Source of the DNA: Anomaloglossus baeobatrachus
Taxonomy: Eukaryota; Chordata; Amphibia; Anura; Aromobatidae
Assembly (NCBI RefSeq): GCF_048569485.1
Contig: NC_134355.1
Location: 662,722,215 to 662,786,214 of the forward strand
Direction: 5' to 3'
DNA: 64,000 bases
Position numbers and translations under genes: made by a program. Positions 46,801 to 56,711 of the stretch are shown one piece after another (position 1 is the first letter of the stretch; each line of letters opens with the position of its first letter). The notes below the pieces were generated by a model, which had not been told where the DNA came from, did no database searches, and worked only from the letters and a program-made list of their open reading frames with translations.

Positions 46801-49800
46801 CATGACTCTGCAACCTCATAAGAAAATCTATGTCTAGTTTATGTCATCTGTTACATGGCCTTCCACCCACCATTCTTATGTGGGTCCCCAGGGTCAACAA
46901 GGGGTCAGAACCCGTTACTACCTCGACAATTCACATAGCTTCTCTCTAAACTTTTTATGACATTGAGAGCATAAAAGGTAATTTGGAAACTCAGCTAATA
47001 ACAAAAAGATGTCTACAAAACTATTCTATTTTAGGCTTTCTCTTTTACATGTGAGTTTTATACACTCTTCTTTGTCGGCCCAATAAGCCCAGAGTTTCGC
47101 AAATCTTTTATCCTTCTCAAACTGATTTAATAGAAAAGTAGGTATCCCCTTCTATTGACTAGAGCTGAGCGAATCTGAGGTTCGGTTTTTGAAGCACCAA
47201 CTTAAAAAAACAGAGTTCGGGTTCAGAGTTCGAATGCTTTACTTGTGAACGTCACTCATGTGAGCAATGTTGTGCTCAGGTGCGCTTGGTGCTCAGCCCT
47301 GTGTGAGCTTATTGCAGTGTTTGAATGTCTCACACAAGGGGTAACAACAGCGTGATCGAATTTAGTGTGCCACAAAAAAAAAATTTGAAAATACCCACCC
47401 TCCTCCAGAAATGATCTGCTTATGGCTAGTAAGTAGGCAGAGACTCAAACTGTCAATCGGTGTTTTCCAACCATGCTCGGTGAACTTCGAAGCAGTGGAG
47501 GTTTGGGTCATTTGCATCCAGCAAACCGGACCTCCAAAGGTTTGCTCATCTCTACTCTTGACAATGTAAGATGGTTACTGTCATTATTTGAGCTTTCACA
47601 CTACCACCATATAGAACCAAGATAATACTACTGTATACAGCTCACATATTATCACCATATAGTGAAGAGTATCCAAATAATATTACCTGGAAGAATCTGA
47701 ATAATACTGTCATTTAGTTTTAAAATAATACTCCAATTGATTTCCCAAATAAAAAAATCCTACTTGAGATGGATGAATTGGCATGGCTTGAACCAAATTC
47801 AAATTATTTGAGAATCTCTTTGGTTGTCACCTAGCTCTTACTCATCCTGTAACACAGCATTTCTCCGGTATTTTTGGTCCATTCAGTCTAGTGTGGCTTC
47901 TTCTTCAGTTTTGTTATTTTCTTGCTATCCAGTATTCATTTTTGGAATAAGGTTTTTTTTTTTCCAAGTTCAGTGCAGTCTCTTGCTCCATCATCTGGTA
48001 TCTTCTCTGCCTCCGGTGCTTTTCAAGTCCTTTTCTATGGTGTCACGTCTTTGCGTTGCTCTTAGTGGCTAGGCCTCATGACGTGCATTGCTCCATGACC
48101 AAAGATGAGTGTACCCAAACTTTAGGGTTTGGTGTTCATACCAAACACAGACTACAAAAAAATCAGTGTTCGAGTTCAGAGTTCGGGTTCTTTACGTATG
48201 CAAACCCCTTGAGTGAACATTACTGTGCTTGATGCTTGACGCCTGGCCCAGTGCGAGTCACTTGCACTGTTTGAATGGCTCATACTGGGGGTAAACATAA
48301 CATTTTCAAATGTAGTGTGTAAAAAGAAAATGGAAAAACCCAGCCCTCCCACCCCTGGATGTGATCTGTTTATGGCTGGCTGTATGGGCGTGGAGAGCCA
48401 AACTGCTCAATCAGTGACTTCCAATGAGGTTCAGGTCAAGTCCAGGTCCAGAACTTTATCTAAAGTCTGTCTGAACCCCCAGTACCCAATATTCCATGGG
48501 TCCATGCATCTCAGTCCAAAACTTTATTAAATTACAAAGGCTAGACTATGACCGAAGACCCAAAGATGTCTGGTACTGGAGGAATAAACTACTTCTGACT
48601 GAAGAAGATCCATGAATCAAAAAACACCACAGGACCGAACACAATAGAGAAAAAATGTGTTACATGCTTTATTTTGCATTAAAGAGTAGTAATGTATATT
48701 TGATTTATGTCAAATACATTTCCAAACATAAATTGAACAAGTCTGCCAAGATTGGATTTGGCTAGGTTTGCTCTTCTAGATGTCTTCTGCTGTTTCTGGA
48801 GGACCCATAAGTCAACAAAGTTTGCTTTTGTCAAGCATATCCAGTACATAGACAACATCCAAAATGTACTATGTATTCACTCCAGGTATCGTCTTTGCTA
48901 CTGGAGAAAACTGGAAAGCAATGAGAAGATTTACACTCTCAACCCTACGAGATTATGGAATGGGGAGGCGAACCATAGAAGACAAGATCACCGAGGAATC
49001 GGAACACTTGATTCAGAAGTTAAAATCTTACGAAGGTGAGAAATTAAATTATCCTTTTCATGCTATACATCACTCTGAAAAATACATCAACACCATGTAA
49101 AAAATAAATAATTAGTTAAAATCAATAAAATCCAAAAGAATATTAAGATTTGTTTTGTTTGCTTTGTTTTTAGGAAAGCCTTTTGATAACGTGACCAGTA
49201 TTTATGCTGCTGTAACCAATATAATCGTGTCCATACTGCTGAGTAAAAGATTCGACTATGAGGACCCAACCATACTGAGGCTCATGGGTTTAGTCAATGA
49301 AAATGTGAAACTTCTCAGCAGCCCCTGGGTCATTGTAAGTGATTAATACATTACCCTTTTGTGAATTCCAATAAACTTCTGATTGGTTAGTCTTGCTTTT
49401 TTATTAGTCTATGGAATTATAATATATATTGGAACAAACTAAAACTTTTAAGAACGGGAATAATGACTTAAAACACTAATCATTGATGCACTTCAATGTG
49501 TAACTTCTTTCTTATTTTTTGTTGCATATACACTATAGCTGTACAACAGTTTTCCATTTCTTGCAAAATTGCTGCCCGGAGCTCACAAAACCATATTTGA
49601 AAATGTGAAAGAGTTTGAGAACTTTATAGTAAGGACATTTACAAAACATAAGAAAGAGCTGGACGTCAATGACCAGAGGAACCTCATCGATGCCTTTTTG
49701 GCCAAGCAACAAGAGGTAAGATAAATGTTTAATCAGTTATTAACATAAGAAAGAAAAAAGGTTGCATGTAGAAGAAAAAAATAAAAGAAGCAATTATCAT

Positions 49801-52800
49801 CACATATCTTTCACCAGTCTAGTTTTGACATCATTAGAAGTTTTAAACCTCCAGTTGGACCACAAGGGCCAAACTGAATTATTAAAGGGAACCTATCACC
49901 AGTTTTTTACCCTATAAGCTGTGGCCATCACCAGTGGGCTCTTATATACAGCATTCTAACATACTGTATATAAGAGCCCAAGCCGCTGTGTAGAACATAA
50001 AAAAACACTTTATAATACTCACCTAAACTGGTCGCTGCGGTGGATGTGGCTCAGATGGGCGTCTTCGTCCTCTGGTGTCAGCGGCTCCTCTTTCGGCCAT
50101 CTTCGTCCTCCTTCTGAAGCCTGTGTGCATGACGCATCTACATCATACACACTCGCCGGTCCCGCGCATGCGCACTACAATACATTGATCTGCCCTGCTT
50201 AGGGCCTGAATGCCGACGAGTGTGGATGACGTCGGACGAGTCATGCACCGCAGCTTCAGAAGGACGACAGAGGTGGTGACAAAGATGGCCGAAAGAGGCG
50301 GCGCCAACACCGGAGGATGAAGACGCCCATCTGAGCCACATCCACTGCAGCGACCGGTTTAGGTGAGCATTATAAAGTGTTTTTTATGTTGTACACAGCG
50401 GCCTGGGATCTTATATACAGCATGTTAGAATGCTGTACAGTATATAAGAGCCCACTGGTGGTTGTCGCAGCTTATAGGGCAAAAAAATGGTGACAGATTC
50501 CCTTTAAAACGTATGAGCCCTTTTTAAATGGTTTGCATTGTGTAACGTTCAAGTATTTCATAATTATCTACTAGATGTTCAATGATCATTGACATTTAGG
50601 AACTAGACCAAGAAGGATAATTATAATCTTTGAGTAGTAGCCAACTCGTGGACTTGTAACCAATGGTTGTTCATTGACAAACCTGCAATTCTCAGCTCTC
50701 AAGAGCTCAGAGCATAATAAATGTAAGATTTAAAAATACATAAAAAAACCCTCACCTCATCTCTCCATCTTCCCCTCTACTTACAGCTCACCAAGAGCCA
50801 TCCACTCTACTTCTTTCAGCCATTGCATGCTGCATCTCTATCATCTTCAGTATAAGTGTCAAGCATGTGACTATTGGGGTTTACCTAGGGCCCGATAAAC
50901 CCCCCAGTAGATGTTACAACACAGAGGGAACACAGGGGTCATAATACAACGGAGGTCCCTGATGCTAGGGAGAAGGGTGAGGGGACACCTCTTAAACTCA
51001 CCTCAAGCTAATTCCTGACCTTCCTAGCGTCCCTATAGAGGTTCTTACAACCTGTCACAAGCAGAATACCTTATTCCCTCAGCTGGCCCAACACAGGACT
51101 TCTGGCTCAGTCAATGGGCACTGTAAGGATGTGGCACATGTCATGGTAACACAACATTGCAAGCTTATGCCATGCAGTAACACCCAAAGCCTTGTTGCCG
51201 CTGGAAGTTCTGACATAAAATAAAGAGGCTGGAGATGCAATAAGTGATGGTGGAAAAAAGAGGACTGGTCTGTGGGCAGCATGCAGCAGCGTGGCCAAAG
51301 AGGTCAGGTATTTTTGTTTTACCATTAAATGGTTACTAAAATGACAGCTGAGCACGTTTTCTCTGCAAATCAAATGGAAACGTATTTGAATTTGCGTGGA
51401 ACTGCATATTTCTTGAAATTCGACATAAACTCGATCCTCTACGAATTACTCTACTCATCACTGGTTGTCAGCCTACGGCATCGATTGTCCATAAGTGGTA
51501 GAAGTGACAAGGGGGCTGGATTTGCTTTTTCATCTATACATGGATATATAAAAATTGTAGTCTCTCTGATTTGCCGCAAAACTTGACTTTAATTTTTTGG
51601 GTGCAGGTTGGTCATAAATCATCTAAATAAAGATGGCACACACCAATTTATAATGCTATGTCTTATTAATCCAAATTACATTTTCAACACAAGAGATAGG
51701 GAGGGCACGCTCCTCCTATTGTGACATTGGACTAATCTAATATATAAAGCTGAGTGTATGTATGTGTGTATGTATGTATGTATGTATGTGTGTGTGAATG
51801 TGTGTGTGTGAGTGTGTGTGTGTATGTATGTGTGTGTGTGTGTATGTATGTCCGCTAAAGGAATCCGCACCGTCACATTTACAATCATAATATTTTGCAC
51901 AGACACCCCATGTGACTCAGGGAATGTCATAGACTATGTTTTGGTGGGGAAATTTAACCCTGCACTTTACAGTTACTCGCCAAAAAACCTGCCTCCATTA
52001 AAGTAAATGGAGCTGGAACCTACAGGTTATTAATAGGAGCTGTGAGTGGTTGCTATAGGAACAAAAGAAATTGTTAGTGTAAGAAGCTTATGTGTGAGGT
52101 AATAAGATGTCGTGGGGAGACTGATAGAGACAGACAGGGAAAGAGACAGACAGAGAGAGGCAGACAGACACAGACAGACAGGCACAGGCATATAGGGAAA
52201 GAGACAGGCAGACAGGGAAAGAGACAGACAGAGAGACAGACTAAGGCAGACAGAGAAAGAGACAGACATGGAAAGAGATAGACAGACAGACAGACAGGGA
52301 AAGAGTCAGAGACAGGGAAAGAGACAGGGAAAGGAGAGAGCGGGAAAAAGACAGGGAAAGAGACAGAGACAGGGAAAGAGACAGAGACAGATGGTGAAAG
52401 AGACGGATGGGGAAATAGATGGACGGGGAAAGAGATGGACATGGAAAGAGACGGATGGGGAAAGAGACAGACGTTGAAAGAGACAGATGGGGAAAGAGAC
52501 AGACAGGGAAAGAGACGGACGGAGAAAGAAACTGACAGACAGACAGACACAGAGATAGAGACAGACAGACACAGAGATAGAGAGAGACAGGGAGACTGAT
52601 ACAGAGACAGACAGAAAGATAGACACAAACAGACAGAGACCGACATGGCTAAAGACAGAGACAGACATGAATAGAGACAGACATGAATAGAGACAGAGAG
52701 ACAGACACACAGTGACTGGGAGAGAGACAGAGAGACAATTACAATCCCGGGCAACGCCCGGGTACTACAGCTAGTTTCTATTATATAAATGCATTATAGG

Positions 52801-52995
52801 AAATGCTGGATAAAAATGCGGTATTTTATCAAATGCATAAACATTTTTTCCAGGGAAAACCAGAAAACATTAAATATTTCACCAATGTGAATTTGACTTC
52901 TCTGGTGGGTGATTTGTTTGGGGCTGGAATGGAGACCACCTCTACCACACTGAGATGGGGGATTCTACTGATGATGAAATATCCAGAAATTCAAA
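43639..52995 (+). CDS. CYP2: Cytochrome P450 family 2 (CYP2K-like), coding exons 1-6, 3' part outside window
   Basis: Six exons (43639-43812, 46039-46201, 48886-49035, 49174-49334, 49539-49715, 52854-52995) encode 322 residues of a microsomal P450. Seen: an N-terminal membrane anchor ([15 protein letters not shown]), the proline hinge PPGPTPLP, the C-helix WKAMR, and the oxygen-activating I-helix GAGMETTST. Exon lengths of 174, 163, 150, 161, 177 and 142 bp are the CYP2 pattern, with phases 0-1-1-0-0-1. The start ACCATGG is a good Kozak site. [16 protein letters not shown] resembles CYP2K. Haem-loop exons 7-9 are not seen up to 64000. Likely role: ER oxidation of lipophilic compounds; substrate unknown. 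Same strand as the left gene, so a tandem cluster is likely. Confidence 0.93.
43874..44464. mobile_element. PIF/Harbinger-type MITE, copy 5, in CYP2 intron 1
   Basis: 591 bp, flanked by TAA (43871-43873 and 44465-44467). Ends are AGGGGGCTTTACACGC and, read from the right, AGGAGGCTTTACACGC. Non-coding. Confidence 0.82.
44651..45637. mobile_element. T2/Kolobok-like MITE, second type, in CYP2 intron 1
   Basis: Ends AGGAAACCTGTCA and, read from the right, AGGAAACCTGTCA, next to TTAA (44647-44650 and 45638-45641). Subterminal TTCATGCTGCCC is mirrored. About three 70-bp tandem units (TCGCTCTCTCCCTGTGTAC) lie at 45300-45500. Confidence 0.65.
45642..46038. other. Remainder of CYP2 intron 1
   Basis: AT-rich, no recognised element. 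Ends in acceptor ATATTTTTAG. Confidence 0.5.
46039..46201 (+). CDS. CYP2: CYP2 right gene, exon 2
   Basis: 163 bp, [14 protein letters not shown] through SQASKGH, donor ACG|GTGAGT, leaves in phase 1. The length is identical to the usual CYP2 exon 2. Confidence 0.95.
46530..46845. repeat. 161-bp tandem duplication in intron 2
   Basis: Two diverged copies start at about 46530 and 46690 (both with TGACTAAATTAATTGTCAAG and GAATATGATGAATTCAGTCT). The frames GAATATGATGAATTCAGTCT and GAGAGAGAAACATGG look coding-like but no protein was recognised. Confidence 0.7.
47160..47554. mobile_element. hAT-type MITE in CYP2 intron 2
   Basis: Inverted ends TAGAGCTGAGCGAATC and TAGAGATGAGCAAACC (read from the right), with 8-bp flanks CTATTGAC and CTCTTGAC (one mismatch). 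The ends match those of the 8.2-kb hAT, so that family may have mobilised it. Confidence 0.75.
48100..48515. mobile_element. Probable hAT MITE, degenerate
   Basis: AAAGATGAGTGTACCC at left and GGGTCCATGCATCTCAG at right form a weak inverted pair, and the interior resembles the 47160 copy (TCAGAGTTCGGGTTC is shared). Limits are approximate. Confidence 0.45.
48516..48885. other. End of CYP2 intron 2
   Basis: Nothing recognised. Ends in acceptor TTCACTCCAG. Confidence 0.5.
48886..49035 (+). CDS. CYP2: CYP2 right gene, exon 3
   Basis: 150 bp as usual for CYP2. [16 protein letters not shown] includes the C-helix WxxxR that contacts the haem propionate. Ends KLKSYE-G, donor AAG|GTGAGA. Confidence 0.95.
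49174..49334 (+). CDS. CYP2: CYP2 right gene, exon 4
   Basis: 161 bp, [13 protein letters not shown] through KLLSSPWVI, acceptor TTTTTAG, donor ATT|GTAAGT. Intron 3 is only 138 bp. Confidence 0.95.
49539..49715 (+). CDS. CYP2: CYP2 right gene, exon 5
   Basis: 177 bp, [14 protein letters not shown] through [11 protein letters not shown], acceptor CACTATAG, donor GAG|GTAAGA, phase 0 at both ends. Intron 4 is 204 bp. Confidence 0.95.
49886..50503. mobile_element. T2/Kolobok-type MITE, copy 2, intact, in CYP2 intron 5
   Basis: 618 bp between TTAA sites (49882-49885, 50504-50507). Ends are AGGGAACCTATCACC and, from the right, AGGGAATCTGTCACC. Largely palindromic; the TATATAAGAGCCCA stems and GTGCATGAC blocks are mirrored around the centre. 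Closest to copy 1 (5254) and copy 3 (61157). Confidence 0.85.
50508..51735. other. Part of CYP2 intron 5, nothing firm
   Basis: Near 51465 the phrase CTACTCATCACTGG looks like the right end of a hAT-like repeat, but no left end is placed. No exon-like frame. Confidence 0.4.
51736..52774 (+). mobile_element. Non-autonomous Helitron in CYP2 intron 5
   Basis: Begins with TC (TCTAATATATAAAGCTGAGTG) after a host A and ends with CTAG before a host T, the A|T insertion of Helitrons. An 17-base hairpin CCCGGGCAACGCCCGGG (52746-52762) lies 8 bp before CTAG. No target duplication and no terminal inverted repeats. The interior carries a TGTA/TG-rich tract (51754-51850) and a GACAGA-type minisatellite (52125-52735). 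No Rep/helicase gene. Confidence 0.9.
52125..52735. repeat. GACAGACAGGGAAAGA-type minisatellite in the Helitron
   Basis: About 600 bp of variable purine-rich units built from AGACAG and GGGAAAGAG, with almost no pyrimidine runs on this strand. Long Ser/Leu/Cys frames on the other strand are by-products. Confidence 0.85.
52854..52995 (+). CDS. CYP2: CYP2 right gene, exon 6
   Basis: 142 bp, [13 protein letters not shown] through [10 protein letters not shown] plus one base, acceptor TTTTTTCCAG, donor AAA|GTAAGA. Contains the I-helix GAGMETTST that binds and activates oxygen. Its phase-1 end is compatible with a CYP2 exon 7. Confidence 0.95.
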
Positions 52996-53410
52996 GTAAG
53001 ACCAATTATTTCAATCATGTAAACATCTTTACTGTATATCATTTTTAACATGACATTAGGAGAAGTAGAAGAAAGTAATAGTGAGATAGAACCTTTTGTC
53101 TCGGAACAATTTCCGGGCTAAAACCCCACAATATGCTTCACCTCTGTTTAGCAGCTGTCAGCAAATTCAAGTTGTTTGTCAAAATAAGGAACTTTAGCTA
53201 ATGTCTGTAATAAAAAATAGTTTGTGATTATTTTTTAAACTAATGGAGCTCGTCTCAGTGCTGTAATTAATGCTCAATGTAATTGTCTATCTGACTTATC
53301 AACATCATCTGTCATATGATCTTCGAGGTTAACTTTTGGTTTTCCAATTTGCCACTCCAAAAAGTTGTCTTTTAGTAATTTTAGCATAGCTAGCCAGAAA
53401 TCGAAAACTG
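52996..53410. other. Start of CYP2 intron 6, nothing recognised
   Basis: No exon 7-like frame (no ExxR) and no transposon ends. Confidence 0.5.
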
Positions 53411-53414
53411 GATG

Positions 53415-54503
53415 TGATGCGCCCACGGGGTCTTGGGGGTTACTCGTCACCGGGCAGGTGTCAGTTTGGGATGTCACAGCAGCCTGGCCCGGTTTTGTGA
53501 CCCCAGCAGTGTAAAAAAAAATGGGGATGGGATGATGGGAGTTGTTATTCGTGATGCCATCTGTGATATGCGACCAATAAGGGAGCTGCCGCTGTGGAGA
53601 GTCTCTCTCTTCTGGGGCGGATGGTAACGCAGCTCGGGTGTTGCAGCTCTCCACAGGTAGAGCTAGGCCCCAGGGGGGATGATGGTGGTAGTAGTCTATG
53701 GTGCCGGAGTGCAGGGGCAATGGCGCCGGTAGAGATGGGATGATACAGAGGTTGCAGTTCATGGTTTTTATTCACTGTAAGGTTGTCACCCTTGGAGTGC
53801 AGGACTTCGCTGTAATAGGCTTCAGCCGATCCCGGGTAGTTCAGAGGCCAGAACCGGTGTTATGGACTGTTAGCCCTTCCTCCTTGCGCTGTGTGTGATG
53901 AGTCCCTGGGACCTGAAGCCAAGTGGGGACCCGTGTCTTTAGTTTTCCCATCCCATATACCAGGCAGCGCGAGTCCGTTATTGGGCCATCCCTTGGTCAT
54001 GACTCCTTCTCTCTATGCTGCTGTGCCCCGAGCACTTTAGGTGGGTCGAGAGACTTGCAACCTCCCGCCTGATGTATTCTACTGGCGGGACTTGAAGTTA
54101 CCACCAACCTAGGGTTCCACACCCCTTCTGTTGCGCCGATCCTGAGGGAGCTATCAACAGTTCTCTCCTCAGCGACTGTGTAAACTCCTGTGTCTCACAT
54201 GTTCCACCAGTCATCTCCTTCTCCTTCTCCTCTCCTCTCCACTACTGTCTGTTTGAGTGTGTCCCCTCACTCCCCCTGAGTGTTGCTCCTCCCTCACGGG
54301 TCCCTGGACTAGTGGGTGGGAGGCCCCATAAGTTCTGGTGACCATCTTGATGACCCTACCCTAACCCAATGTCAATGGAAGGGCAACTAACTGGGTGTTG
54401 TAGTGAATGGTGTGGTTACCGGCGATGACCTCCTTCGTACCTGGCATGAGTGCTGCATCGGGGTGCAGTAATCTGTGGTACCTGAAATCACAGGGGCACC
54501 ACA
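53415..54503 (+). mobile_element. Solo LTR-like element copy L7
   Basis: A fossil 1,089-bp TG...CA element with exact duplication GATG (53411-53414 and 54504-54507). More diverged from the GC-rich family but with the same terminal hairpin style (GGTACC...GGGGCACCACA). No coding region. Confidence 0.62.
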
Positions 54504-54557
54504 GATGCAGAGTGTAAATGTAAATCTCCCAGGACCTATGCAAAATCTGTAAGGATT

Positions 54558-54564
<7 letters not shown>

Positions 54565-54612
<48 letters not shown>
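54565..54612. repeat. (TA)n microsatellite
   Basis: About 24 TA units directly left of a Tc1 end, suggesting the TA-targeting transposon landed in or seeded the tract. Confidence 0.9.
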
Positions 54613-54613
<1 letters not shown>

Positions 54614-56605
54614 TACTCACAAAGTTATGGATACATGGCTTTCAGGTGAAATTTATGGAAAACATAATAAGTTCAATGTACAGTGATATTTTATCTTGAA
54701 AGTAGAGCATTTAACCCCTTTAATCACTGGCGATTTTCCATTTTTCGCTTTGTTTTTTCCTCCCCTTCTTCCAAGAGCCATAACTTTATTATTTTTCCTT
54801 CAATATAGCAATATGAGAGTTGTTTTTTTTGCGGTATGAGTTGTACTTTTGAAAAACACAATTTTTTCTGCCCCATAATAGCACTGGAAAAAAAGGAAAA
54901 AATAAAGTGCAATTCCACTACTGGTTTTTTGACATTTTTATTTACAGTGTTCACTAAACGGTAAAACTGACCTTGGGTTATGATTCCTCGGGTCACTATG
55001 AGTTCATAGAGACCAAATATGTATAGGTTTACTGTTATCTAAATGGTGAAAAAAAAATTCAGAAGTTTGTCAAAAAAAAGAATTGTGCTTTTATTTTCAT
55101 ATTTCAAGACCCGAGCGTTCTCATTTTTCAGGGTCTGGGGCTCAGTGATGGCTTATTTTTTTGCATCTTGAGCTGACATTTTTAATTATACCATTTTTGA
55201 GTAGATGTGATGTTTTGATCTCCTGTTATTGCATTTCTGAATATGTTAATAGCAAATATGTGAGTTTTTTTATTTATTTTCTATTGTTTTATTTTCAATA
55301 GGGCAAAACGGGAGGTGATTTTAACTTTTAGTTTTTTTTTATTTTTTTAATATTTTTAAAGCTTTTCTTTACATTTTTTATTGATTTTGCTAGTCTCCTT
55401 AGGGAACTTTATACTTGCCGTGTCCTTTTGCTTGTGTTGATGAGAGTGACGCTTCACATCGCTCTAATCAGCCGAAATACATTGTTCCTGTGAGCGCCGT
55501 TGCGCAGCTGATTTACTGGAAGTGAGTCATGACAGCAACAGGACACATCAGCTAACCTCACGGTGTCATAGCAACAAATTGGTGCCCCGTGATTGTGTCA
55601 CGGGGCGGTCTATAGCTGCGGGGAATAAAGTGATCACTGCCAGAGCTTGTTATATTTTTCTGTCGGAGTTGGACAGCGCAATCTAAGGGGTTAACAGGCA
55701 TGGGTAGATCTCCGATCCACCCTCGCCTGTTAAATGCCAATGTCTTTTGAACAGATCAGCAGACATGTGCGGGGATGAAAGCAGGTTCGATGTAACAGAA
55801 GGGAGACAACCTAGGACGTACAGTATATATACGTCCTAGGCTGTGAAGGAGTTAAACAGGATCATGCAAACAATTTATTGAAACAAAAGCAATAACAGTG
55901 GTGGGTATACCCCACAAAAATGTCAATGTCTCAATAACTTGTCATGTGACCTTGAGCATCAATTCCAGCTGATAACAACATCTCATGCTTTTCACAAGTG
56001 GAGTTATGGTTTGCAGAGGCATGGCATTCCACTCTTCTTGAAGGGTGGCCCTCAGGTCTTCAAGGTTCTGGGGTACAGAGTAATGGCCTCTACACAGCAA
56101 CTCAGCTCTTTAAAGGTTTTCTATGGGATTAAGGTCTTCAGAAAGTGCAAGCCACTCCATTTGAGGTACCCCAGTCTAATGCAGCAATTCCCTAATGATG
56201 CAAACTCGATGAAATTAGGCCTCTGTTGTTCATTAAGAGGCAAAATGACTGGATTATTGATGTCCTTCAAGTTGTAGGGATTGTCACTATACCATTCACA
56301 AAGTGTAAGGCAGTTCTGTATTGACTAAACACACCTGCCCACACTGTAACACCACCACCACCAAAGGGTCATCTTGCAATGTGGATGGATGCAAGTTTGA
56401 GCTTCAATATGAGAGCTGTGCATGTGTGTTTAACATTAGATTACCAAGACTGAACATTTAGAAGATTGGTGTGGGTCCATTAGACATCAGAGGTGGTACT
56501 ATCAGACTTTCATTCCATGTTTTGTGGTTATGCCATGAATGTGAAAGATGTAGAAGATAGTTATTGCCGTGCACTCAGTCAATATAATGAGGTTCTTCTG
56601 GAAAG
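54613..56605 (-). mobile_element. Tc1-like element remnant with a piggyBac-like MITE inside
   Basis: The left end CTACTCACAAAGTTATGG follows the (TA)n tract. On the minus strand around 56000-56180, phrases such as EDLRATLQEEWNAMPLQTI and SEDLNPIENL are the C-terminal end of a Tc1 transposase, with stops and shifts between them. The right end is not found; an LTR insertion begins at 56610. Confidence 0.65.
54715..55851. mobile_element. piggyBac-like MITE, copy 3
   Basis: 1,137 bp between TTAA sites (54711-54714 and 55852-55855). Ends are CCCCTTTAATCACTGG and CTGTGAAGGAG. The interior follows copy 1, with a CCTAGGACGTA / TACGTCCTAGG palindrome at the right end. Confidence 0.65.
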
Positions 56606-56711
56606 GATGTGTACCGCCCAGGCCCGGACTGACAGGCGGGAGGGGTGGGACCTCTCCCGGTGGGTTGGCCGGTGGAGGGGTGGGGGGGCCGCCCCCCGCC
56701 TCTCCCGCACT

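Noticed and set aside
52074-52754. 226-codon minus-strand frame rich in Ser, Leu and Cys
   Set aside because: It is the complement of the purine-rich minisatellite in the Helitron.
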